Source of the DNA: Schistosoma haematobium
Lineage: Eukaryota > Platyhelminthes > Trematoda > Strigeidida > Schistosomatidae
Assembly: GCF_000699445.3 (NCBI RefSeq)
Contig: NC_067198.1
Location: 31,685,536 to 31,749,535, forward strand
Direction: 5' to 3'
DNA length: 64,000 bases
A program made the translations under genes and the position numbers. How positions within the stretch are numbered: position 1 is the first letter of the stretch; each line of letters opens with the position of its first letter. Of this stretch, positions 49,000 to 58,358 are shown piece by piece. The notes below the pieces were generated by a model. It did not search any database, was not told the DNA's origin, and was given only the letters and a program-made list of their open reading frames with translations.

Positions 49000-50930
49000 A
49001 CAAGAAGCATCATCGTAAGAATGGATCTCTATGGGAAACCTAGACAAGATTCAAGAAAGGAGGAACAAGAAAATGGTAACTAACAACAATCGAACAAAAA
49101 CAGAGGTCAAGGCACAAGCTGACTACACTGAAGCAAACAAGCAATTGAAAAGGAGCATTAGAGCCTACAAGCAGAAATACGTGGAAGAACGAGCAACGAG
49201 AGTGGAAAAGGCTGCAAGAGGAGGAAATATGAGACAGTTATATGATAAAACGAAGAAAGTAGCAGGGAAATGTAGTAAATCAGATAAACCGGTCAAGGAC
49301 AAAGAAGGCAAGACAATCACTGAGATTCAAGAACAGATGGGTAGAATTCTTCGGAGAACTCTGGAATAGACCAGCTCGATTGAATTCACCGGACATCGAA
49401 GCAGCACACACAGACCTTCCTATGGATGTGACTCTACCAAAGATCGAAAAAATCAGAATGGCCGGTCATCAGACAAATTAACTGTGGGAAAGTAGCTGGA
49501 CTTCACAATATACCAGCCGAAGCACAGAAGTCAGGCATAGAAGTAACTCCAAGTATGCTTAACCTTATATCCAAGACGATTTAGGAGGAGGAACAGGTGC
49601 TGATACCAAAGAAAGGCGATCTGGGCAAATGTAAGAACTACAGAGGCATCACACTACTGTCAGTACCACGAAAAGTTTTCAACAGAGTTCTATTGAACCG
49701 GGTGAAAGACACATTACACGCTCAACTTCTAGATCAACAGGCTGTATTCCGTAAGGATCGGTCGTGCGTAAACCTAATTGCGACACTACGGATTATCGTT
49801 AAATAATCAGTTGAATGGAATTCGTTGCTATGCATCAACTTCATTGATTATGAAAAGGCGTTTGACAGTGTAGATAGAAGAACATTATGGAAACTTCTTC
49901 GACACTACGGAGTTCCTGAGATGATCGTCTAGATTATACAGAACTCACACGACGGACTACAGTGCAATGTCGTGCATAGAGGACAGCTGATAGACGCATT
50001 TCAGACGATGAACGGATTCAGATAAGGCTTTATACTTTCCTCCTTCCTCTTTCTTCTGGTGATCGACTGGATTATGAAGACCTCGACATCTGAGAGAAAA
50101 CACGGAATACAATGGACAGCTCAAAATGAATTAGACGATTTGGACTTCGCAGATGACCTAGCCCTCCTATCGCATACACACGAACAGATGCAGACAAACA
50201 CAGCCAGTGTAGCAGCAGTCTCTGTATCAGTAGGCCTTAACATACACAAGGGGAAAACCAAGGTCCTCAAATTCAAAACGAAGAACAGCAATCCAATCAC
50301 TTATGATGGTGAAACTCTGGAGAATGTAGAATCCTTCACATACCTGGGAAGCATCATCGATGAATAAGAAAGTTCATACACAGATGTAAAGGCGAGGATT
50401 GGCAAAGCAAAAGGCCACATTCCTTCAATTGAAGAACATATGGAACTCAAAACAACTTTCAACCAATATCAAAGTGAGAATCTCCAATACGAACGTCAAG
50501 GCAGTTCTACTGTACGGAGCTGAAACTTGGAGAACTACAACAACCACCATTAAGAAGCTACAAGTACTTATAAATAGCTGTCTAAGCAAGATACTCAACA
50601 TCGATTGGCCGGATACCATCAGCAACAGCCTTTTGTGGGAGAGAACAAGCCACCTTCTAGCTGAGGAGGAAATTATGAAAAGACGATGGAAATGGATAGG
50701 ACATACATTACGGAAATCACCAAACTGCATCACGCGGCAATCCTTGACCTAAAATCCTGAGAGGAAGCGGAAAAGCGAAATGCTGAAGAACACGCTACGT
50801 CGGGAATCGGAAGCAGATATGAAAAGGATGGATAACAACTGGAAAGGATTGCCCAGGACAGGGTTGTATGGAGAGTGCTGGTTGACGGCCTATGCTCCTC
50901 CCCGAGGGGTAACAGATGTAAGTAACTTGT
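49000..50930 (+). mobile_element. Non-LTR retrotransposon, group B, longer copy with intact FADD box
   Basis: The linker region is at 49031-49369 (KAQADYTEANKQLKRSIRAY, VEKAARGGNMRQLYD). RT fingers are at 49597-49806 (LLDQQAVFRKDRSCVNLI) and the palm at 50059-50367, with the catalytic FADD at about 50144-50155 (LDFADDLALLSHT). The thumb and C-terminus run at 50399-50752 ([20 protein letters not shown]). Stops at 49804, 49930 and 50365 break the frame. The endonuclease is absent. It belongs to the same family as the element at 25185-26821. Confidence 0.87.
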
Positions 50931-51004
50931 CATTCCAGCTTTTTTCGTTCACCTATGTCAATTGTTTCACACTATATCTTTAATGTAAAATTCTATTACA
51001 TATT

Positions 51005-51092
51005 TGGTTATTAGTAGCTGATGAGAAACCACGAAATATAATGAATTCATATTATTCTGTATCCATATTTGTTCTAGCTTTATTTAATTTCA
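51005..51092. repeat. Right arm of an inverted repeat flanking a group B LINE
   Basis: It pairs with 48870-48956. GTAGCTGATGAGAAACCAC is its most conserved stretch. Confidence 0.8.
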
Positions 51093-51228
51093 TAAATGGA
51101 ACTAATTGGATGAAATATTTTTATGTACTGAATAAAATTACTTTATTGAACAACTGACCCATTTTTTTCTTTGTCTTTTACCACATAATACCTAATCTAC
51201 AAAATATCTTATATCTGTCTTTTCTGAT

Positions 51229-51314
51229 ATATACATTTTTGTTTGCTTATTAAATTGATTAAATCTTTTAAACCAGTTTCATTCAACATTCCATTCACAT
51301 TACTCATTAATTCA
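51229..51314. repeat. 86-bp flanking direct repeat, left copy
   Basis: ATATACATTTTTGTTTGC through CACATTACTCATTAATTCA is repeated almost identically at 51781-51866. It brackets the hammerhead insertion. Confidence 0.9.
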
Positions 51315-51780
51315 GTGCTTCCAGGTTTTCAATGGTGGTCTAGCTTCAACTGACTCATGATTTCAATCTGTGAAAATTTCTAAAAATCTCCACAAACCCC
51401 TTCTGATAATAATCATCTGCTCACTAGTGACTGACTTCAAGAGATACTCCTGGAGTTCTAGTGGGAAGCCGTTACCAGTGGAGTACAACCAGGTCTGTTG
51501 TGAGATATCAGCTCACTGAAGTCAATGATATATGGTGGCGCAACTTCGTGGATTGGTTGAAGTTAGACATTAACACCGTCGGATGCCGGTCAGCTTAGTA
51601 GTCTGATGGTTAAGTGCTCGCACGCGAAGCCAGTAGGTCGTGGGTTCGAATCCCACGTGGTTCGGGATCATGGATGCGCACTGCTGAGGAGTCCCATACT
51701 AGGACGAAACGGCCGTCCAGTGCTTCCAGGTTTTCCGTGGTGGTCTAGCTTCAACTGACTCATGATTTCAATCTGTGAAA
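51313..51780 (+). mobile_element. Hammerhead SINE/retrozyme-like element, just over one monomer
   Basis: The order is tail (CAGTGCTTCCAGG to CCCCTTCTGATA, 51313-51408), then leader (51420-51590), then tRNA-like head. The head has an A-box-like TAGTCTGATGGTTAAG at about 51599 and a B-box-like GGTTCGAATCCC at about 51643. The hammerhead (51676-51723) follows, and then the first 63 nt of the tail again. The insert starts at CAGTG, the base after the predicted ribozyme cleavage site. From that point to the cleavage site at 51717 is 405 nt, so the insert equals one cleavage-to-cleavage monomer plus 63 nt. It is flanked by the 86-bp direct repeats. Confidence 0.85.
51676..51723 (+). ncRNA. Hammerhead ribozyme, CTGAGGA type, intact
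   Basis: Helix I pairs CACTG (51679-51683) with CAGTG (51718-51722). The core box CTGAGGA is at 51684-51690. Helix II pairs GTCC (51691-51694) with GGAC (51702-51705). GAAA is at 51706-51709, the short helix III loop is GGCC, and the cleavage triplet GTC is at 51715-51717. Every conserved position of the hammerhead fold is satisfied. Confidence 0.9.
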
Positions 51781-51866
51781 ATATACATTTTTGTTTGCTT
51801 ATTTAATTGATTAAATCTTTTAAACCAGTTTCATTCAACATTCCATTCACATTACTCATTAATTCA
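51781..51866. repeat. 86-bp flanking direct repeat, right copy
   Basis: Near-identical to 51229-51314. It is not followed by another SINE copy. Confidence 0.9.
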
Positions 51867-51965
51867 CTAATTTATAATGTAAATTTAATTGTCTGTATTA
51901 TTTATCTTAGTTTGAATAAAATTAAACGCCATTCCATATCACAAACAATAAATAAACACATCAGA

Positions 51966-52092
51966 TATTATTAGAAGGGGTTTTGTAGAGATTTTAGTAA
52001 TTTCAATAGTTGAAATCATCATGAGCCAATTGAAGCTAGACCACCATGGATAACCTGGAAGCACTGAACTGCCGTTTTGTCCTATTATGGGA
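51966..52092 (-). mobile_element. Hammerhead SINE tail and half ribozyme, antisense
   Basis: The minus strand gives GTCCCATAATAGGACAAAAC, then CAGTGCTTCCAGG and the tail to CCCCTTCTAATA. It stops inside the ribozyme at GTCCC and abuts a plus-strand unit at 52093, forming a foldback. Confidence 0.8.
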
Positions 52093-52435
52093 CATCAAGA
52101 GACATTTCCTGGAGTTCTAGTGAGAAACCGTTACCAGTGGAGTTCAACCAGGTCTGTTGTGAGATATCAGCTCACTGAAGACAATGTTGTGCGATGGTGC
52201 AATTTCGTGGATTAGTTAGAGTTAGACATTAACACCGTTGGATGCCGGTCAGCTCAGTAGTCTAGTGGTTAAGTGCTCGCGCGCGAGACTGATATGTCCT
52301 GGGTTCGGATCTAGCGGCTGGCGTGATCGTGGATGTGCACTGCTGGGGAGTCCCATACTAGGACGAAACGACCGTCCAGTGCTTTCAGGTTTCACATGAT
52401 GATCTAGCTTCAATCAACTCATGATTTTAACTATT
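52093..52435 (+). mobile_element. Hammerhead SINE (CTGAGGA family), leader to tail, ribozyme mutated
   Basis: It comprises the leader, A-box-like TAGTCTAGTGGTTAAG (about 52259), B-box-like GGTTCGGATCTA (about 52302), a hammerhead region at 52337-52382 and the tail. The core box is CTGGGGA instead of CTGAGGA, which removes an essential A. Confidence 0.85.
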
Positions 52436-52731
52436 GACATCAGATATTACTTCGTTTTTATGTAATAGTCAACAGTTTTTTAATAGTCTTATATAATGAA
52501 TTATTGAAATGGAATTCATAAAACATTTTGTTTGATTAATTTTCAGAATTAAATGTGAATTAATTCATTGTTTTTGATTAATTCTTAATAGACTATTCAC
52601 TTTCCATCCTTTATTATACATGAATCAAATCAATTAAGCTTCGTATGATATTTGGGTACATTTTATTTTCATTTATAGTGTAAAATAAAAGCTCTACTCT
52701 TACTTATTGCTTTTCTCTTTTGTTTTTCTAG

Positions 52732-52799
52732 GTACTCGTTATAGACGTCGTGGAATTGATATGAATGGTCATGTGGCTAATTATGTTGAAACAGAACAA
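52732..52799 (+). CDS. INPP5F: INPP5F/SAC2-like phosphatase, exon 7
   Basis: This encodes TRYRRRGIDMNGHVANYVETEQ after the split Gly codon (residues 529-551), one of the most conserved Sac-domain segments. The acceptor is TTTTTCTAG at 52731 and the donor GTAGGT at 52800. Phase is 1 in, 0 out. A hammerhead repeat begins about 40 bp after the donor. Confidence 0.95.
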
Positions 52800-52839
52800 G
52801 TAGGTTTTTCTGTATTTATTCTTCCTATGGTATTGCTTA

Positions 52840-53035
52840 TAATTTTCTACATTGAGATAAGATGGTGGTTGGAGATAGTCAACAGGAAATCCTGAACCTA
52901 GGTTTCGTGTTACTTGGCACTCGTCAGCAAAGTGTACCTGTAATCTTGAGAGAACTGATGTTCCCTGATGGTTTCGGTCCCGTGTCACCAAATCGTACAT
53001 AAATCTTAGTCCCACAGGAGGTCAGTCGCGGCCCG
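52840..53035 (-). mobile_element. Hammerhead SINE, GACGAG family, antisense copy
   Basis: It is homologous to the plus-strand copy at 53036-53250 and lies head to head with it. The minus strand has CATCAGTTCTCTCAAGATTA, then ACAGGTACACTTTG and the ribozyme at 52938-52888. It begins about 40 bp after the donor of INPP5F exon 7. Confidence 0.75.
52888..52938 (-). ncRNA. Hammerhead-like ribozyme, GACGAG family, weakened
   Basis: The minus strand reads CTTTG, CTGACGA, helix II GTGC...ACAC (one mismatch), GAAAC, CTAG, GTT, CAGGAT. Core boxes are intact and the triplet is GTT (allowed NUH). Helix I has mismatches. Confidence 0.7.
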
Positions 53036-53250
53036 GACACCTCAGTGGTAACGTCTCTGACTATGAAGCTGGGTAACATGGGATCGAGCCAATCAGGAAG
53101 CATCAGTTCTCAAGATTACAGGTACACCTTGCTGACGAGTGCCAAGCAGCACGAAACCTAGGTCCAGGGTTTCCTGTCGACTACCTCCAACCAACACGCT
53201 GCAACTTGATTGATAGGATTCGATCTGCATTGAAAAGGACCTATCACACA
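53036..53250 (+). mobile_element. Hammerhead SINE, GACGAG family, plus copy
   Basis: It has an A-box-like CCTCAGTGGTAACGTC at about 53040 and a B-box-like GGGATCGAGCC at about 53089, followed by the hammerhead at 53124-53172. The 3' part (CTACCTCCAACCAACACGCTG) trails off near 53250. The head, spacer and ribozyme loops differ from both the SMalpha and CTGAGGA families. Confidence 0.75.
53124..53172 (+). ncRNA. Hammerhead ribozyme, GACGAG family, intact
   Basis: Helix I pairs ACCTTG (53126-53131) with CAGGGT (53165-53170), all six positions including one G-U. CTGACGA is at 53132-53138. Helix II is GTGC/GCAC. GAAA is at 53153-53156, the helix III loop CTAG follows, and the triplet GTC is at 53162-53164. 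All core positions fit the consensus. Confidence 0.87.
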
Positions 53251-53608
53251 TGACATTGATCACCATCCAGTGACAAATCAATTGTAAATTATAATTTTCT
53301 GTAATGAAAGTTACCTTTGCATCTATCGTTTCAATTAGTTTTTCTTGAATAAAATTTAAACTATAAATCTCTTGGATGAAATAGTAAATCAATAAGTCTA
53401 TTACTTTTTTTTCTGTTTCTTTTCGAAACTATCTACATTTGAAATAAGTTTGCAAAACAAAAATTCTACCTAACCAAATAAATCATTCAGTTAATTAATA
53501 TTTCCTTTTATAATTTTGAATAATACAAACATGACAAGACTTTCATTATAAAATTGATTCATTTAATGTTCAACAACTTCGCATCAATTGTTTAAAATTA
53601 CAAAGAAC

Positions 53609-53896
53609 AATATTACGATGTATGCTACTTATGTTGACAGATATAAGTAGTATGTAGCACCAATCGGAAGGAGAATGCCTGTTAGCAGAAAATTGAATTG
53701 AAGAGAAGAGAAAGAGAAACAATTAGCAATGATAATAACAACAGATTTGAAAGAATCATGAAGCATGTACAAATGAATAAAGATGTGTAAATAATGTATT
53801 GAATGTATCGTTTTCATAACTTATAAGAGCATTCTATAGTTTCGTATTAAACAATAAATTGGTTTCGCTCACCTGAGTGTTCCTTCACTACAATAT
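53609..53896 (+). repeat. MITE-like repeat (type R), full copy
   Basis: It begins ATATTACGATG and ends CACTACAATAT. An internal hairpin (GCTACTTATG...ATATAAGTAGTATG) is followed by an A-rich middle. It is collinear with 47892-48137. It has no coding capacity. Confidence 0.72.
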
Positions 53897-54334
53897 GACT
53901 AAGAATGTGTGTTTAAAATACTTTAGTTACTGACATTTAGAAGAAATGATTGAAATGTGTCAGCCAATCGTAAAGATAATAATCTGACATAAATTATAAT
54001 ATACAAACATTGTAATTTAGATTGAAGCTCATTTACATGTACAAAAGATCTTACCATGTAAAGCAAACAAGATCAAACCGTTATGTTAGTTATAATACAA
54101 ATAATGATTATATAATAAGACTAGCTTGATCAATTCTATCCATCGGTTTACACTAAACAATAAAAAAAAACATTTGTACTTTTTTGATTATTGTACAATT
54201 GAAGTGTTAAATTTCTGTTTATTTGTTTCATATCTTTTGGTTTAACAGTTCAGACCCACATTTGTCATTCAACTATGTAGTTTTATTGTTTTACATGCTG
54301 TCGTTTTCTAAATGTAATATCATTTCTGAATTAT

Positions 54335-54700
54335 TAATAATGGCTTTGTTCAATATTATATTTTTGTTACAATATAGAATTCTTAACACAGAGCATTTAA
54401 ACAATTTTCCGTTCCGTATTTCTTGATAGATCCTGACAATGAATATTGAGTGGTCACCAGTTAGGAGTTAGCTGTTCAGGAATCAACATCTAGTGTTCAT
54501 TCTTTTCAATGCATATTGCCAGCCCCCATGATATCTCTAATTATACTTTTTTATAACTTGTGCATCGAAAGGTCTTGAACTTTTCATAAACGCGCTTGAA
54601 TAAGTCATGCGAATAATAGACATAATGATGTGTTAAAACAAACAGAAACGGATAATTTGTTGAAATATCTAGATGGCGGGAACAGGTAGCCTAAATAAAT
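54335..54700 (+). repeat. Dispersed repeat of type S, copy 2
   Basis: It is collinear with 38755-39115. It ends near TGGCGGGAACAGGTAGCC, about 115 bp before INPP5F exon 8. Confidence 0.75.
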
Positions 54701-54815
54701 ATTCAAACAGTCAACTTGGGATTTAATTAGTCATACAAAATTTCCATTTTTTGTTTAATTTCACACCTTAATAATAGTAGTAATTGTCATTATTATTTTT
54801 TAAAATTTCGTACAG

Positions 54816-54939
54816 ATTTTGCATACAGACATTGGTCAATTTCCACATACAGTTGTATTTCTCCAATGTCGTGGATCTGTGCCACTTTACTGGAGTCAAA
54901 CAAGCTTAGTGTACAATCCACCCATACTTTTAGAAAAAT
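54816..54939 (+). CDS. INPP5F: INPP5F/SAC2-like phosphatase, exon 8
   Basis: This encodes residues 552-592: ILHTDIGQFPHTVVFLQCRG then SVPLYWSQ...YNPPILLEK, the conserved QxRGSVPxxWSQ block of Sac domains. The acceptor is TCGTACAG at 54815 and the donor GTAAGT at 54940 (phase 1 out). The catalytic CX5R(T/S) segment lies further downstream in the family. I do not find it before 64000, so the gene is cut by the window edge. Confidence 0.95.
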
Positions 54940-56507
54940 GTAAGTTCCCCTTTTCAGAATAACTTGTCTTCTTATTCTAATTAATATTTTATTATGTTTA
55001 TGATTAGTAGAATTATTTCTAAGTTAACTTTTGATCAAATCCTCCCTAATTTCTGATGAAAACCACGAATTTTTACTCTAAGTCATTATACTAATGATAA
55101 GTAGCATGAATGTTTAAGCTAAATTTGTTCAATCCGAATGTTATTTTCACTTAAATAACACATTTGATTTTTTTCATCATGGAAAAATCTGCCATCATTT
55201 ATGAATAACTTTCTTTTCAAATATATGCAAATGATGCTGACATAAAAACGATGATACACACTCAAAAGGATATTTATTTTTTTTTAGATGAATTGAAAGA
55301 AAAAATAGGATGGACCTCAAATTTTATAAACCAGCTAATTTCCTTTCTGTTCCATAGGATGATAATCTTCATCACAAACTGACAATAATTAATTAACAAA
55401 TCATTAAAAACCAGTGTCGTATTTTAGATAGATGTTTCATTTTTATCTGGTGCTTCTCAGTTATGCAAAAGCATGAATCTTCAGCGACTTAATACGGAAA
55501 GGTTCAGCTTTTGCAGCAAAAAAAATTACAGCTATTAAATGGAATTTAACAGTCCACAATTTTTAGAATTCAGTTGATTGATGGTAATATCCTTTCGACA
55601 TCCTATGCCATTCTTCTACAACAAAGGGCGAATTCCCACACTTATTAGTATGTGTCGTTTTGGTGATTACCCTTATTATTGCAGGGTGTTTTGGTTGTCC
55701 CTCTTTTTAATGGATATCATGTTACGGGTTGTCACTTTGTGTTCCCTTACTAATTTTTCGAACACAGTCTATGACTAGATCAGACAATTAGCATTAAATA
55801 TAAGCTGGATTATTATTAACTATGAGAGTTTAAGCCAAGATTGGTAATAATACTAGTAATATTATTAATAAATAATAACAAAATTAACACATCCGAAGTA
55901 ATAAAGAATGAAAATTGTAACTATAATGTCTGATTGGCTGATTCACTATTAAGAGGTTGATAGATCCTGCAATACACTTTTCTCATGCACGAGTGATTAC
56001 CGTGCTCACATTGTGCTTCATTACATATGTAGTAGTTCATGTTCTAGGGAAAATTCACTGGTGATACCATGAACGTATTGTTAGGCTTATTTTAATTTCA
56101 CTACTACTACGTTTCCATTAAATAAATTAATAGCAAATTTTTTTAAAATTCTCATCTCATTTGATTTTGACTATATTTGAACAAATAACTTGATTAACTT
56201 TCAATGATGTTGTACTCTCTGAGCTAAATGACGTTGTTGTGACTTTTTCATTGTCATTCTGGACATCTGCATGAGGTAGACACTGGAGATGTTACTTAGA
56301 ACGGAAATTAAACCTCAGCAATCAGATTTATATACCATCGGGTATTACACAAGGTCTAACGCCCCCGGTTCGAATTGCAGTATCGGGGTTAGAAATGAGT
56401 GTATTACATCAAGACGGCTATCATGTCCTTCTAGGTTCTCATTGGTTGTTTAACTTGGTTTATAAATAAATAATAAATTTGTAATATCTTAATGGGTAGA
56501 AAAATGA

Positions 56508-56558
56508 GATTTTCTGACGTTTCGTGACTCAGTGTAAGCCACTTCTTCAGAGAATAAA
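56508..56558 (-). ncRNA. PLE-type minimal hammerhead core (left arm)
   Basis: This is the reverse complement of the right-arm core, with identical CTGAAGA, GAAAC and GTC boxes. Confidence 0.65.
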
Positions 56559-56638
56559 TAACCAAATTGAAATTAATCCAAGTTTAAATGATTGTTCCGT
56601 TGTACTATTTAAACTTGAGTTAATTTTAATTTGGTTAT

Positions 56639-56689
56639 TTATTCTCTGAAGAAGTGGCTTACACTGAGTCACGAAACGTCAGAAAATCT
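56639..56689 (+). ncRNA. PLE-type minimal hammerhead core (right arm)
   Basis: CTGAAGA (56646-56652), helix II GTG...CAC with an 11- to 13-nt loop, GAAAC (from 56673), GTC, AGAAA. Helix I is short (TTCT/AGAA). The mirror copy lies on the minus strand at 56508-56558. Confidence 0.65.
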
Positions 56690-57549
56690 AATTTTTCTAC
56701 CCATTAAGATATTACAAATTTATTATTTTTATTTATAACAATCTACCCAATGCTCAATTTATTCGAAATTATCAAATCAAACCTTCGCAATGATACCTAT
56801 TAACTTACTTTAGTTTGTGATCTCAATCAAATTTAACAATCCCTACAACCATCATACTGATAATCCATTTATCCCCGAAAACACAACACCATCAAAAGCA
56901 TCCGTCTGAGCTACAAATTTTCTACATCATTGACTAACTTTCCAGATAGTTCTATTCTAATATGTTTGTCTCTACAAAAGTTTATACAATTTAATATTAT
57001 ATATATATATATTAGTGTTTATAACTAATTTCACTTGTCTATTGTTGTTTCCATATTGAATCACTTCTAAATGTCAATCAATTTATATTTGTAAACTATA
57101 AATGAATCATTAAGTAAATAAAAACAATTATACTCAATACTAAATAAATCAATTCAATTTATTATAATTTTCATTATTTTTTTAAATCTTCATTTCATTT
57201 TATTCCAACTCTTTCCCTTGTTCAACATTTCTAATCCACATTTTGTTTTTTATTGTTTGATTATTGAATAAATAACATAAATTAAGCAGAAACCTTATTT
57301 AAACTAATTGAAATTATCTATCTGTTTACCAGAAGAGATTATGTCTGACTATTTATAAAATTAATATTACTATTATTATTATGATCACTATTATTACTAT
57401 TATTATTATCATTAGTTTTTACGGATGTTTTCATCAATTAACTTTTTTTTCAAACATCAAGTACTTTTGATACATAGTTTTGAAAGTTTTTTTTTATTTT
57501 AATTACCTGCTATCGAAATTGTTTTCTTTAAAATTAATTTACCAATTAA

Positions 57550-57822
57550 TTTGATATATCAGAAGGGGTTTGTGGGAGATTTTAGAAATTTCACAGATTG
57601 AATTCATGAGTCAGTTGAAGCTAGACCACCATGGAAAACCTGGAAGCACTGAATGGCCGTTTCGTCCTAGTGTGGGACTCCCTAGCAGTGCGCATCCACG
57701 ATCCCGCCAGCCGCGAGATTCGAACCCAGGACCTATTAGTCTCGCGACAAGCGGCGTCCAGTGCTTCCAGGTTTTCCATGGTGGTCTAGCTTCAACTGAC
57801 TCATGATTTCAATCTGTGTAAT
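57550..57822. mobile_element. Hammerhead SINE foldback: antisense unit joined to a plus-strand tail
   Basis: The segment 57560-57750 is a minus-strand CTGAGGA-family unit (tail, ribozyme region, B-box-like GGTTCGAATCTC). At about 57754 it switches to plus-strand GTCCAGTGCTTCCAGG plus tail, ending TCAATCTGTG at about 57817. The minus-strand ribozyme (57646-57702) has CTAGGGA instead of CTGAGGA and is broken. The plus-strand part begins at the cleavage triplet. Confidence 0.82.
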
Positions 57823-58358
57823 TTAATGTAGTTGAATAAAAAAAAGAAGAGAGTTCAGCGAAGAAAATTTTCCATTCGACGAAATCATTTATTTCAACTT
57901 TACATTCTTCTATTCTTATCTAATCCCCTAATTATTACGTAACTTCATTTGATAATTAGAGTCTTGAATCACTTTATGATGCAATCTTTTCTATCTTTAT
58001 ATACTTATCATACAACTATAAATACGAATGTATAGGTTAAGTAAATCATTTCATCGAAAAGAAAATTTGCCTCACTTAATTCTATTTTTGTTCAATGACA
58101 TAATGGGTTATTTTAATTTGATGTGACTTTACTATTATTATTGTTGGTCCGACTTTTTTGCTTTGATACTGTATATCTCGTTTTTCACTGTGCTGATTTA
58201 TAGTCGATGCCTCTCTGCACCAGTTAGTTTTTTGTGTAGCTTAATTTATCTATATGATATGGCAGTCAACTTGTAAGCAAAGTCATTGTGTCTGATTATT
58301 GAGATTCAGTATGTTCTACTATGTTACGGATTCAGGAACATACACACATATACTTGTA

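Larger units (their letters stand above)
45547..52731 (+). other. INPP5F intron 6 (7.2 kb)
   Basis: It contains group A and group B LINEs, a nested MITE-like repeat and two tandem hammerhead-SINE loci. The stretch 48340-48860 shows nothing recognisable. Confidence 0.75.
56460..56738. repeat. Inverted repeat with about 130-bp arms, PLE-like
   Basis: The left arm 56460-56589 and right arm 56607-56738 are near-perfect reverse complements around a 17-bp spacer. Each arm contains an outward-reading CTGAAGA...GAAACGTC block like the minimal hammerheads reported from Penelope-like element terminal repeats. No coding sequence is present. Confidence 0.85.

Noticed and set aside
51014..51040. CTGATGAGAAACCACGAAAT as another hammerhead
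   Set aside because: The boxes are too close to form helix II, and no NUH cleavage triplet follows GAAA in the right place.
51590..51665. tRNA gene candidate (A-box and B-box sequences)
   Set aside because: The acceptor and anticodon stems do not pair as in a tRNA, and the same head is repeated in many SINE copies; it is a SINE head.
55287..55370. Possible next INPP5F exon after a poly-T/AG acceptor
   Set aside because: The peptide shows no resemblance to the next Sac-domain block and runs to a stop without a good donor.
55578..55778. 66-codon plus-strand frame, and similar short frames at 31676, 54223 and 61756
   Set aside because: They have hydrophobic composition from AT-rich DNA, no domain, no splice context and no conserved neighbours.
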